Shown here piece by piece: positions 26,396-35,004 of a stretch of 64,000 nt of DNA. The stretch lies in contig NZ_VFTZ01000007.1 in the NCBI RefSeq assembly GCF_006440775.1, positions 186,001 to 250,000 on the forward strand, read 5' to 3'. Both the position numbers and the translations under genes were made by a program. This stretch comes from Mesorhizobium sp. B2-7-2. GTDB lineage: Bacteria > Pseudomonadota > Alphaproteobacteria > Rhizobiales > Rhizobiaceae. The notes beneath the pieces are model-generated. The model was not told the DNA's origin and searched no databases. It saw nothing but the letters and a program-made list of their open reading frames with translations. Position 1 is the first letter of the stretch, and the number at the start of each line of letters is the position of its first letter.

Positions 26396-27430
26396 ATGAC
26401 TGGACCCATGAAAGCCACCGTAGCCGATATCGCCCAGAGTTGCGGCCTGTCGACCGCGACCGTCGACCGGGTGCTCAACAACCGCCCGGGTGCAAGCGCT
26501 GCCAACCGGCAGCGCGTGCTGGAGGCGGCCAAGCAGCTCGGTTATCTGCCGACGCTCGACCAGGTCGTGCTGCCGTCGAAGCCGGCGCATCTCGAATTCT
26601 TCCTGCCGATCGGCTCCAATGCCTTCATGGCCGATCTCGCCCATCACATCGAGGACTATGCGGCGCGCCTGCCGCTGGTCGCCTCCTGCCGCATCCATAA
26701 CCTTGCCGGCATTTCGCCAGGCGCGCTGCAGAGTGCTGTGGAGAACCTGTCGCTCAAGGCCAATGGCGTCGGTGTCATCGCCGTCGACCATCCGCGCACA
26801 CGCAACATCCTGCGCGAGCTGGTCGATGCCGGGATCAGGCTGGTCACGCTGATCTCGGATGTGCCGGCGGCACCCCGCTCGGCCTATGTCGGCATCGACA
26901 ACCGGGTGGCGGGCCGCACGGCGGCGCTGCTGATGGGCCGCTTCCTCGGCGGCCGTACAGGACATCTGGCGATGGTGGTCGGATCGCGCTCCTATCGCGG
27001 CCACGAGGAGCGCGAGATGGGTTTTCGTTCGGTGCTCGCCGAAGAGTTTCCCGACCTCACGGTCTCAAGCGCGGCCGAAAGCAACGACGACCCGGACGCC
27101 AGCTACCGCGCGACCGTCAAGGCGCTGCACGACGAAACGGATCTGCTCGGCATCTATTGCGTCGGCGCCGGACGCTCCGGCGTGGCTAAAGCGTTGCTGG
27201 AAACCAAGCCGCGCAGGAAGCCGGTCTTCATCTGCCACGATCTGACCAAGGAAACGCGCCGCTATCTCGTCGACGATCTCGCCGACGTCGTCATCGACCA
27301 GAATGCGCGGCTGATCGCCGAGCAATCGGTGATCCGCCTGCTCGGCTCCATCGCCTCATCGGCACCGTATCTGACGAAGAAATTCATCGAGCCGCGGCTG
27401 ATCTTCAAGGAAAACGTCCCGGTGCAGTAG
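26396..27430 (+). CDS. LacI-family regulator
   Basis: 344 residues: N-terminal LacI helix-turn-helix (VADIAQSCGLSTATVDRVLN with the hinge GYLP) and a sugar-binding effector domain (YVGIDNRVAGRTAALLMGRF, GRTGHLAMVVGS). It is the last gene of the sugar-importer operon and probably represses it. A second Met at codon 5 (26408) is equally possible as start because the LacI consensus begins close to it. Followed by the small RNA locus. Confidence 0.9.
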   Translation: MTGPMKATVADIAQSCGLSTATVDRVLNNRPGASAANRQRVLEAAKQLGYLPTLDQVVLPSKPAHLEFFLPIGSNAFMADLAHHIEDYAARLPLVASCRIHNLAGISPGALQSAVENLSLKANGVGVIAVDHPRTRNILRELVDAGIRLVTLISDVPAAPRSAYVGIDNRVAGRTAALLMGRFLGGRTGHLAMVVGSRSYRGHEEREMGFRSVLAEEFPDLTVSSAAESNDDPDASYRATVKALHDETDLLGIYCVGAGRSGVAKALLETKPRRKPVFICHDLTKETRRYLVDDLADVVIDQNARLIAEQSVIRLLGSIASSAPYLTKKFIEPRLIFKENVPVQ

Positions 27431-27529
27431 CGCGGGGCGCGCCGATCGCCTATTTGTCTGACGATTGATCCCGCGATTCTGCACAGCAGCTATGCAGGTT
27501 TCGCAATTGCCGAATCGTTAGGCACCTCG

Positions 27530-27658
27530 TATTTATCTGGGTGTCGGCCGTCTCCTCCTCCCAGATGTGATGCCGACGCTGAGTGCGGTACACCTCCTCC
27601 CGTGCCGTATTCGAAATCGAGCCCGCTGCCACCTCCTCCCGGCAGCGGGCTTTTCTTT
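27530..27658 (+). ncRNA. Alpha-r14-type small RNA with three anti-SD loops
   Basis: Three hairpins each expose the same loop CCTCCTCCC: at 27554-27562 (stem ATCTGG/CCAGAT, 27535-27540 with 27561-27566), at 27593-27601 (stem TGCGGTAC with GTGCCGTA, using G-U pairs), and at 27632-27640 in the terminator hairpin (stem GCCCGCTGCC/GGCAGCGGGC). The loop is complementary to Shine-Dalgarno sequences. This is the pattern of the alpha-r14 family (Smr14C2/NfeR1 in Sinorhizobium), about 115-125 nucleotides, which base-pairs with ribosome sites of transport and other mRNAs and affects osmoadaptation and nodulation. The 5' end is estimated; no promoter was defined. Confidence 0.85.
27621..27658 (+). terminator. 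Rho-independent terminator of the small RNA
   Basis: Perfect 10-bp stem GCCCGCTGCC / GGCAGCGGGC with a 10-base loop, followed by TTTTCTTT. Confidence 0.92.
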
Positions 27659-27845
27659 GCCCGCAACTTCCCCCTCACTCCACCGCTCTCGCCTAGGAGT
27701 GCCGGTGCGCCATAACGTAAGCCTTCAGGACATTCTGCATCTTCGTCAAATGGTCTTTTCCGCCCGTCTGACACAGGGATTTTTGAAAAGATTGCGGTTT
27801 GTCTTGGTGCAAGATTTCCGTTCATTTGCGTGAAATCAGCGCAAA

Positions 27846-28089
27846 CGCTGGAGATTGGTTGAAGCCGCCCCAACCTCGTCATTCTATGGCGGAGCAAGGA
27901 GCGTAGCGACGCGGCGCAGACCATAGAATCCATTCCGTGACTTCGAAGCGCCGCCACGGTGCAGAATTCTGCTCCGTTGCACGTTCTGGCGAAGGTAACG
28001 GCATGGATTCCAGGGTCTTCGCGCGTCGCTTCGCTCCTTGCTCCGCCCTGGAATGACGAAGGGGTAGGCGTTTCGGCCAATCTCCAACG
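27846..28089. repeat. Dispersed intergenic element, about 244 bp, inverted ends
   Basis: The ends CGCTGGAGATTGG and CCAATCTCCAACG are near-exact inverted repeats, followed inward by TCGTCATTCTA-type and GGAATGACGA-type blocks and GGAGCAAGGAGCG / CGCTCCTTGCTCC. A related element (37431-37618) shares the CGTCATTCTA start, CAAGGAGCG-AGCGACGC block, CGGCATGGAT middle and TTCGGCCAATCTCCAACG end. The whole gap 27659-28212 otherwise holds no gene that I can support. Confidence 0.8.
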
Positions 28090-28212
28090 CGTGCCACCTG
28101 CGAACGCAAAACAGAGCCGACTGAAGCCGACCGGTCAAAACCCCTGTGCAGTGCCACTAGCCGGGGCGCGTCGTCCCCCTCTTAGGGCGGCTGAAAAGGG
28201 CGACCTCGGAGA

Positions 28213-28797
28213 TCAGCGCGCCCGGAACGAAGCAATCAGGCTTTCGGCCATGCGCACGAATTGCGCGCTCGGACCTTCGGCGCCGACGCTCTGCATCGAG
28301 ACGCGCGCGCCTTCGAGCAGCAGCGACAGCGTGTCGGCGAGAAGCTCGGCCTGGCCGATGCCGGCATCGCGGCAAAGCGCGACCAGCTTTTCGCGCTGGG
28401 CCTCCTTCAGTTCCTTGATGACGCGCCTTGCCGGGTGATCGGTCTCGGTGAGCTCGACGGCGGCATTGGCCATATCGCAGCCGCGGCTGTCGGCGCTGAG
28501 CAGTTCCGAAGCCTTTTGGACCCAAGCATGCAACTGGGCGAGCTTGTCGCCGGGATGCTTGGCCTCGAACTCGTCCCAGATCCTCGAAGCCTTCGCCGCC
28601 GTTGCGCGCAGGCATTCGACGATCAATTCGTCCTTGGACTCGAAGTGACGGTAAAGCGTCATCTTGTTGGTGCCGGCAGCCTCGGTGATGGCGTCGACGC
28701 CCACACCCTTGATGCCGTGCTTGTGGAACATGTCCTGCGCCGTCTCCAGGATTCGATCCCGGGGACGGGAACGCTCCGCAACGCCGTCAGTCATCAT
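28213..28797 (-). CDS. TetR-family repressor of the RND pump
   Basis: 194 residues. The N-terminal helix-turn-helix (RILETAQDMFHKHGIKGVGV, then NKMTLYRHFESKDELI) is standard TetR; the C-terminal helical domain contains SRGCDMANAAVELT with a possible ligand contact. Two Met codons open the frame, and AAGGAG lies just upstream. Divergent from the small-protein/RND/adaptor operon; two operator-like inverted repeats sit in the shared promoter region, so repression of the pump with release by a drug-like ligand is the expected mode. Confidence 0.9.
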   Translation of the reverse strand: MMTDGVAERSRPRDRILETAQDMFHKHGIKGVGVDAITEAAGTNKMTLYRHFESKDELIVECLRATAAKASRIWDEFEAKHPGDKLAQLHAWVQKASELLSADSRGCDMANAAVELTETDHPARRVIKELKEAQREKLVALCRDAGIGQAELLADTLSLLLEGARVSMQSVGAEGPSAQFVRMAESLIASFRAR

Positions 28798-28837
28798 GCT
28801 CTCCTTTCGTCGTTTCCAAAAAAACCGTCGCCACCTC

Positions 28838-28890
28838 TTGACTAGGGTGTTACCGGTCTGTAACTTCCAGCATGTTACTTACTGGTAACA
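28838..28890 (+). promoter_or_regulatory. Promoter with two TetR-type operators
   Basis: -35 TTGACT (28838-28843) and -10 TAACTT (28861-28866) are 17 bases apart and point to the pump genes. Between and over them lies GTTAC-N6-GTAAC (28849-28864), and a second copy TGTTAC-N6-GTAACA follows at 28873-28890, 25 bases centre to centre. The two sites share GTTAC/GTAAC halves, as expected for one TetR regulator binding twice and blocking the promoter. Confidence 0.72.
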
Positions 28891-29045
28891 CCTATATCAC
28901 TCGCCGTCAAACGACAAGGCCCTCCGATAGCCCTGCCAGAGTGAGATGGGACGCAAAACCTGCCTGTCATGCGGCTTTGGCCGGTGAAGAACGAGAAAAA
29001 GCGGTCCGTGATCAAGCGATGCGGACCGAGCAAGGAGCCACTCCT

Positions 29046-29282
29046 ATGCAAAAGCGCAAAGACCTGACGATCGACGAAGCCATCCGGGATCCGATGATCC
29101 GGCTGGTGATGAAGGCGGACGGGATCGACCCCAAAGCCTTCGAACGGATGCTGCGCCAGCGCGCGGCTGACCAGGCGCCGGGCAACATCCCGCCATCCTT
29201 CCTGCAGGATTCCGGCTCCGGCCGGGCCCGGCGCCTGCGCCATTTCGCAAACCCGTTCGGCGAGGCGTCCGCATCATGGTGA
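29046..29282 (+). CDS. Small 78-residue protein preceding the RND pump
   Basis: Starts MQKRKDLTIDEAIRDPMIRL and continues with LVMKADGIDPKAFERMLRQR, a soluble amphipathic helical design, then a Pro/Gly/Arg-rich tail. ATG 29046 is preceded by AAGGAG. Its stop overlaps the RND start by 7 bases, so translation is coupled. I know of similar short proteins before efflux genes in Rhizobiales but no defined function. Longer upstream starts would run through the operator region and are rejected. Confidence 0.7.
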   Translation: MQKRKDLTIDEAIRDPMIRLVMKADGIDPKAFERMLRQRAADQAPGNIPPSFLQDSGSGRARRLRHFANPFGEASASW

Positions 29283-32200
29283 ACTTCTTCATCCACCGCC
29301 CGATCTTCGCGTCGGCGATCGCCATCATCATGGTGCTCGCCGGTGCGATCGCCTATTTCCTTTTGCCCGTCTCGCAGTTCCCCGACATCACGCCGCCGCA
29401 GGTCGTGGTCAGCGCGCATTATCCCGGCGCCAGCGCCCAGGTCGTGGCCGATACGGTCACCACCCCGCTCGAGCAGCAGATCAACGGCGTGCAAGGCATG
29501 ACCTACATGTCGTCGACGAGCTCGAATGACGGCTCTTCCACCATCACCATCACCTTCGACGTCGGCTATCCGCTGAGCACGGCGGCCGTCGACGTGCAGA
29601 ATCGCGTCAGCCAAGCGGCATCCTCCCTGCCGGCCATCGTCAACCAGGGCGGCGTGACGATCAAGAAGCAGAACCCCAATTTCGTGCTGATCGTCGACCT
29701 GACCTCGCCCGACGGTTCGGTCGATCCGGTGGCGCTGAGCAACCTCGCCTATCTGCAGGTGGTCGATCCGCTGAAGCGCCTCCCCGGCGTCGGCGACGTG
29801 CAGATCTTCGGCGAGCGCCGTTATTCAATGCGCGTCTGGCTCGATCCGGACAAGCTTGCCAATCTCGGCATCACCGCTGTCGACGTGCAGAACGCCATCG
29901 CCGAACAGAACGTGCAGGTGGCGGCCGGCAAGATCGGCCAGTCGCCGGCGCCGGCCGGCACCGCCTTCGAGATGCAGGTCAATGCCGTCGGCCGCCTTAG
30001 CGACCCGAAGGAATTCGGCGACATCGTCGTGCGCGCCAATTCGCAGAACGGCTCGCTTGTGCGGCTGCGCGACGTCGCCCGCATCGAGCTCGGCGCGCTG
30101 CAATATTCGTCCTCCGCCTTCTTCGGCAAGGATCCGACCGTGGTTTTGGCCGTCTACCAGATGCCGGGCTCCAATGCGCTTGACCTGCAGCAGCGGGTCA
30201 AGGACAAGATGCAGGAGCTGTCGCAGCGTTTCCCGAAGGGCGTCAGCTACGCCATGCATTACGACACGACACGCTTCGTGTCGGCCTCGATGCATGACGT
30301 GCTGATCACGCTCGGCGAAGCGCTGGTGCTGGTCGTCGCGGTGGTGTTCATCTTCCTGCAGAGCTGGCGCACCACCATCATCCCGACCATCGCCATTCCC
30401 GTCTCGCTGATCGCGACGCTGGCGGTGATGTACATGCTGGGCTTCTCGCTCAACATGCTCTCGCTGCTCGGCATGGTGCTGGCGATCGGCCTTGTCGTCG
30501 ACGACGCGATCGTCGTGGTCGAGAATGTCGAGCGACAGCTGGAAGCGGGGCTCAAGCCGCTTGCCGCGACGCGCGCGGCGATGGCCGAGGTGACCGGGCC
30601 GATCATCGCCACCACGGCGGTGCTGATGGCGGTGTTCGTTCCCGTCGCCTTCATCCCGGGCGTCTCCGGCCGGCTCTACAACCAGTTCGCGCTGACCGTC
30701 GCGATCTCCGTCGGCATCTCCGCCTTCAACTCGCTGACGCTCTCGCCGGCGCTGAGCGCGGCATTCCTGCGCCATCGCGGCGAGACCCAGTTCGTGCTGT
30801 TCCGCTGGTTCAACGCCGGCTTCGACTGGCTGTCGCATGCCTATGCGCATGGCGTGCGCCTGCTGATCAAGCTGCGCTGGGCCATGCTCGTCCTGTTCGC
30901 GGCCGGCCTCGTCGCCACCTATTTCGTCTGGCAGAAACTGCCTTCGACCTTCCTTCCCGTGGAAGACCAGGGCTATTTCTTCGTCGTCATCCAGCTGCCG
31001 GACGGCGCTTCCTTGGAGCGCACCGACGCGGTGGCGCAAAAGGCGCGCGACATCCTGCAATCGACGCCCGGCGTCGACATCGTCGGCTCGATCAGCGGCC
31101 TGAACTTCCTGACCAGCGCCGCCCAGTCGAATTCGGCGGTGGAGTTCGCGATCCTGAAACCATGGGACGAACGCGGTCCTGACCAGAGCGCCTCGAAACT
31201 GGTCGAGCAGGTGCGCGGCAAGCTTCTGCAGATGCCGGATGCGTTCGCGCTCTCCTTCGACCCGCCTTCGATCCCGGGCATCGGCACCACCGGCGGCTTC
31301 GAGTTCCAGGTGGAAGATCTGTCGGGGCGCGGCAGTGCGGCGCTGAATGACGTCACGCAGGCGCTGCTCGCCGAGGCGCGCAAGCAGCCGGAGCTCAACC
31401 CGCAGCAGCTGTTCTCATCCTTCTCGACCTCGACGCCGCAGTTCAACTACGAACTCGACCGCAGCAAGGCGAAGCTGCTCGGCCTCAACCTGCCGGACGT
31501 CTTCAACACGCTGCAGATCTATCTCGGCTCGCTCTACGTCAATGACTTCAACCTGTTTGGCCGCACCTTCCGCGTGACCATCCAGGCCGACAAGGACGCG
31601 CGCGCCGACGCCACCGACATCTCGCGGCTCTATGTGCGCAACGCGTCGGGCGGCATGGTGCCGCTGAGCACGCTGGGCAGACTGGTGCCGATCGTCGGGC
31701 CGGAGACCGTGCCGCATTACAACAACAACGCCTCGGCCCTGATCAATGGCGGCGCTGCCCCCGGCTTCTCGTCCGGACAGGCGGTGGCGGCCATGGAGCG
31801 GGCGGCGGCGAATGTGCTGCCGCGCGACTTCGGCTACGAATGGACCGGCATCACTTTCCAGGAGCTCAAGGCCGGATCGATCGCCTCTGTTGTGTTCGGG
31901 CTGGCGATCGTCTTCGTGTTCCTGATCCTGGCGGCGCAGTATGAAAGCTGGGCGATGCCTTTCATGGTGCTGCTGGCCGTGCCGCTCGCTTTGTTCGGCG
32001 CCTTCATCGTGCTGATGCTGCGCGGCATGCAGATCGACGTCTACTCGCAGATCGGCTTCGTCATGCTGATCGGCCTGGCGGCGAAGAACGCGATCCTGAT
32101 CGTCGAATTCGCCAGACGCCGGCGCGAGGAGGGTCTCACCATCGTCGAAGCGGCGATGGAAGCGGCAAGGCTGAGACTGCGGCCGATCCTGATGACCGCC

Positions 32201-32473
32201 TTCGCCTTCATCCTCGGCGTGCTGCCGCTGATGTTCGCGACGGGTGCCGGTGCTGCCAGCCGGCAATCGATCGGCACCACCGTCTTCGGCGGCATGGTGG
32301 CGGCGACCATCCTGTCGCTGGTCTTCGTGCCTGTCTTCTACGCCGTGATCGAGCAGTTGCGCGAACGTGGCGAAAGGGAACCTGCCAAGGCGCACGACGA
32401 CGCGCCTCGGCAAGACGAAATTGAACCGACCGCCGAGCCGGCGCTTCAGCCGCTCGCCCAGGCGGCTGAATAG
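29276..32473 (+). CDS. RND multidrug efflux pump, inner-membrane subunit (AcrB/MexF-like)
   Basis: 1065-residue proton-driven drug exporter of the HAE1 group. It starts MVNFFIHRPIFASAIAIIMV, the hallmark of AcrB-like pumps, with 12 membrane helices and two large periplasmic loops; the proton-relay region GMVLAIGLVVDDAIVVVENV contains the conserved Asp-Asp pair in helix 4. Tripartite partner adaptor follows at 32510; no outer-membrane channel gene is in the window. Controlled by the divergent TetR protein. The drug spectrum cannot be read from sequence. Confidence 0.94.
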   Translation: MVNFFIHRPIFASAIAIIMVLAGAIAYFLLPVSQFPDITPPQVVVSAHYPGASAQVVADTVTTPLEQQINGVQGMTYMSSTSSNDGSSTITITFDVGYPLSTAAVDVQNRVSQAASSLPAIVNQGGVTIKKQNPNFVLIVDLTSPDGSVDPVALSNLAYLQVVDPLKRLPGVGDVQIFGERRYSMRVWLDPDKLANLGITAVDVQNAIAEQNVQVAAGKIGQSPAPAGTAFEMQVNAVGRLSDPKEFGDIVVRANSQNGSLVRLRDVARIELGALQYSSSAFFGKDPTVVLAVYQMPGSNALDLQQRVKDKMQELSQRFPKGVSYAMHYDTTRFVSASMHDVLITLGEALVLVVAVVFIFLQSWRTTIIPTIAIPVSLIATLAVMYMLGFSLNMLSLLGMVLAIGLVVDDAIVVVENVERQLEAGLKPLAATRAAMAEVTGPIIATTAVLMAVFVPVAFIPGVSGRLYNQFALTVAISVGISAFNSLTLSPALSAAFLRHRGETQFVLFRWFNAGFDWLSHAYAHGVRLLIKLRWAMLVLFAAGLVATYFVWQKLPSTFLPVEDQGYFFVVIQLPDGASLERTDAVAQKARDILQSTPGVDIVGSISGLNFLTSAAQSNSAVEFAILKPWDERGPDQSASKLVEQVRGKLLQMPDAFALSFDPPSIPGIGTTGGFEFQVEDLSGRGSAALNDVTQALLAEARKQPELNPQQLFSSFSTSTPQFNYELDRSKAKLLGLNLPDVFNTLQIYLGSLYVNDFNLFGRTFRVTIQADKDARADATDISRLYVRNASGGMVPLSTLGRLVPIVGPETVPHYNNNASALINGGAAPGFSSGQAVAAMERAAANVLPRDFGYEWTGITFQELKAGSIASVVFGLAIVFVFLILAAQYESWAMPFMVLLAVPLALFGAFIVLMLRGMQIDVYSQIGFVMLIGLAAKNAILIVEFARRRREEGLTIVEAAMEAARLRLRPILMTAFAFILGVLPLMFATGAGAASRQSIGTTVFGGMVAATILSLVFVPVFYAVIEQLRERGEREPAKAHDDAPRQDEIEPTAEPALQPLAQAAE

Positions 32474-32509
32474 GTCGCCCAGGCGGCCGAATAAGATTGG
32501 AGATCAATT

Positions 32510-33658
32510 ATGCGTAGATGGAAAATCGCCTTGGGAACGGCCGTCGCGCTCGGCGCGATCTCGGTGGCCAGCGTGCACTTTCTCGACATGGGCAATTTGA
32601 GCGGCGGCGCAGCGGGTGCCGCGCCAGCGCCGGCGGCCTTCGTGATGCCGGTGCCGGTGGTGAATGTCGTGAAGAAGACGCTGCCGATCTATCTCGACTA
32701 CGCCGCGCGGGTGGAGTCGATCCGCAGCATCACGCTGCAGGCGCGCGTGCCGGGCTATCTGCAGGAGCAGAACGCAGCCGACGGCAGCGACGTCAAGCAG
32801 GGCGACCTGCTCTACCGCATCGCGCCCGACGACTATCAGGCCGCGCTCGAGCAGGCGAAGGCGCAGGTGCAGCGCGATAGCGCGACGCTCGACTATGCAA
32901 AATCCAACCTCGGCCGCGGCACCGACCTCGCCAAGGCCGGCTATCTCGACAAGGACAGCTTCGACCAGCGCACCAGCAATCTGCGCGCGGCCCAGGCCGC
33001 CCTTGCCGTCGACCAGGCGGCGGTGCGGACGGCCGAGCTCAACCTCGGCTATGCCGAGATCAAGGCGCCCTTCTCGGGCCGCATCGGCCGCAACCAGGCT
33101 TCGGTCGGCACGCTGGTCAGCGTCGCCGGCACGGTGCTCAACACGCTGGTGCAGCTCGATCCGATCTACGTGACCTTCAATCCGAGCGAGAGCGATCTGG
33201 TGCAGATCGAGCAGGCGAAGGCCGCCGGTCCGATCGCCGTCGACGTGCTGTTGCCCGGCGAGACCCAGCCCAGCCAGAAGGGCGAGCTCACCTTCATCGA
33301 CAACACGATCGACCATTCGACCGGCACGATCACGGCGCGCGCCACGATCGGCAATGCCAAGTTCACGCTGCTGCCTGGACAATATGTACGGGTTCGGCTG
33401 CATGTGAAGGAACAGCCCAACACGCTGATGGTGCCGCAGGTGGCGCTGGGTTCCAGCCAGCTCGGCAAATACCTCTATGTCATCGGCAAGGGCAACACCG
33501 TCGACCAGAAGCTGGTGTCGCTCGGCCCGACCGACGGCGACCTGATTTCCGTGACTTCCGGCATCTCGGAGACCGACCAGGTGATCACGGGCAATTTGCA
33601 GAAGATCGGACCCGGAATGCCGGTTTCTCCCTTGCCGCAACCGAAACCGGCCAGCTGA
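32510..33658 (+). CDS. RND efflux periplasmic adaptor (AcrA/MexE-like)
   Basis: 382 residues, N-terminal hydrophobic anchor (about residues 6-25) without a lipobox Cys, then lipoyl halves around IRSITLQARVPGYLQEQ and LNLGYAEIKAPFSGRIGRNQ, a coiled-coil hairpin, and beta-barrel and membrane-proximal domains. Order pump then adaptor is reversed relative to acrAB but common in MexEF-like loci. 36 bases downstream of the pump stop. Followed by a clear hairpin terminator. Confidence 0.93.
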   Translation: MRRWKIALGTAVALGAISVASVHFLDMGNLSGGAAGAAPAPAAFVMPVPVVNVVKKTLPIYLDYAARVESIRSITLQARVPGYLQEQNAADGSDVKQGDLLYRIAPDDYQAALEQAKAQVQRDSATLDYAKSNLGRGTDLAKAGYLDKDSFDQRTSNLRAAQAALAVDQAAVRTAELNLGYAEIKAPFSGRIGRNQASVGTLVSVAGTVLNTLVQLDPIYVTFNPSESDLVQIEQAKAAGPIAVDVLLPGETQPSQKGELTFIDNTIDHSTGTITARATIGNAKFTLLPGQYVRVRLHVKEQPNTLMVPQVALGSSQLGKYLYVIGKGNTVDQKLVSLGPTDGDLISVTSGISETDQVITGNLQKIGPGMPVSPLPQPKPAS

Positions 33659-33682
33659 TAACCCCCATCAGTTTCCGGTCCG

Positions 33683-33720
33683 ACGGCGCCCTCGATACCC
33701 ACGTCGAGGGCGCCGTTTAC
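33683..33720 (+). terminator. Hairpin terminator after the RND operon
   Basis: Perfect 13-bp stem ACGGCGCCCTCGA / TCGAGGGCGCCGT with an 8-base loop, followed by a short T-rich run (TTACTATTT). Confidence 0.75.
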
Positions 33721-33854
33721 TATTTGGGGTCAGGCAATTTCCGGCGAGCAAAGGACCGCTCTTCCACGGACGGGCCCCTTGTTGGATTGTCGACAACCTG
33801 ATTGTCTTGCAGGCAGCTCATCGGAATATGACCTGACCCGCCACGGACACAAAC

Positions 33855-34958
33855 GTGAAGATCAAGAGTATCAAGGCCTATCATGTCGTGCAGCCCTTCG
33901 TGGACGGGCCCTACCGTATGTCCAAGGGGCGGATCGCCGACTGCTTCGACGCGGTGATCGTCGCCATAACCTCCGACAGCGGCGTGACCGGCTGGGGCGA
34001 GATGGCGCCGCTCGGCAATTTCTACTCGGCCGCGTTTCCCGCAGGCACACGCGCGGGCGTGCCGGAGATCGCGCCGCATCTCATCGGCCAGGATCCACGC
34101 GGCCTTGCCGGCATCGGCCGACTGATGGACACGGCATTCAAGGGCCATCCCTATATCAAGTCGGCGCTCGACATGGCGTGCTGGGATCTCACTGCCCGCG
34201 CCGCCGGCGTGCCGCTGGTGACCATGCTTGGCGGCCGCGAGAGCGACATGGCGGAGACCTACCGGGTCGTCACCCACGGCACGCTCGATCAGATGGCAGC
34301 GCTTGCCAAAAGGATCATCGGCGAAGGCTGCCGGCGCCTGCAGGTCAAGGTCGGCGGCAATGTGCATGACGACATCGAGCGGGTCTCGGCAGTGGCCGCC
34401 GCCGTGCCGAAGGGCACGGTAATCTTCTGCGACGCCAATGCCGGCTGGACGCCTTACCAGGCGCGCCAGTTCGCCGACGCCACGCGCGGCATCGACTACA
34501 CGTTCGAACAGCCCTGCACGACGATCGAGGAGAACATGTCGGTGCGCCGCATGCTCGACAAGCCGATGGTGCTGGACGAATCCGTCACCTCGCTGGGCGA
34601 AATGCTGGAAATTCATCGCCGCGGCGCCGCCGACGGGCTGACGCTGAAGATCTCGCGACTGGGCGGCGTCACGCAGACCCGCCTGATCCGCGACGTCGCC
34701 GTCGATCTCGGCTTCATGATCACCGTCGAGGACACCGGCGGCGCCGAGATCGACACAGCGGCCATGGCGCATCTGTCGCTGTCGACGCCACAGGAGCGCC
34801 GGCTGCACGCCATCGCCTTCCACGAATGGGTGACGGTTCGTACGGCCAGGAATGCACCGCCGGTGACCGGCAGCCATATGGGCGTTCCCGACGGCCCCGG
34901 CCTTGGCATCGATGTGGACCCTGGCCTGCTCGGCAAGCCCTTCTTCGAGATCGGCTGA
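33855..34958 (+). CDS. Enolase-superfamily (MR/MLE) dehydratase, cis-3-hydroxyproline-dehydratase-like
   Basis: 367 residues: N-terminal capping domain, then a TIM-barrel. Catalytic residues can be placed as Lys165 in LQVKVGG, metal ligands Asp193 (FCDANAGW), Glu218 (FEQPC) and Asp241 (VLDESV), and the second-side Lys265 (LKISRLGG). The N-terminus (VVQPFVDGPY, TGWGEMAPLGNFY, DMACWDL) resembles cis-3-hydroxy-L-proline dehydratases, and less closely hydroxyproline-betaine epimerases. Next to the trimethylamine island, converging on tmm; a link between betaine-derived methylamines and this enzyme is speculative. Monocistronic. Confidence 0.82.
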   Translation: MKIKSIKAYHVVQPFVDGPYRMSKGRIADCFDAVIVAITSDSGVTGWGEMAPLGNFYSAAFPAGTRAGVPEIAPHLIGQDPRGLAGIGRLMDTAFKGHPYIKSALDMACWDLTARAAGVPLVTMLGGRESDMAETYRVVTHGTLDQMAALAKRIIGEGCRRLQVKVGGNVHDDIERVSAVAAAVPKGTVIFCDANAGWTPYQARQFADATRGIDYTFEQPCTTIEENMSVRRMLDKPMVLDESVTSLGEMLEIHRRGAADGLTLKISRLGGVTQTRLIRDVAVDLGFMITVEDTGGAEIDTAAMAHLSLSTPQERRLHAIAFHEWVTVRTARNAPPVTGSHMGVPDGPGLGIDVDPGLLGKPFFEIG

Positions 34959-35004
34959 AGATCAGGCGCGTCGAGCCTGAGAACGTCGGCGCGAGCGCGC
35001 CGTG

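Noticed and set aside
27450..27632. 60-codon frame antisense to the small RNA
   Set aside because: Overlaps the three-hairpin RNA on the opposite strand and has no ribosome site; the RNA structure explains the sequence better.
34962..35001. Two hairpins (TCAGGC/GCCTGA and GGCGCG/CGCGCC) between the dehydratase and tmm
   Set aside because: Short stems without T-runs; they may help termination of the convergent genes but are not distinctive.
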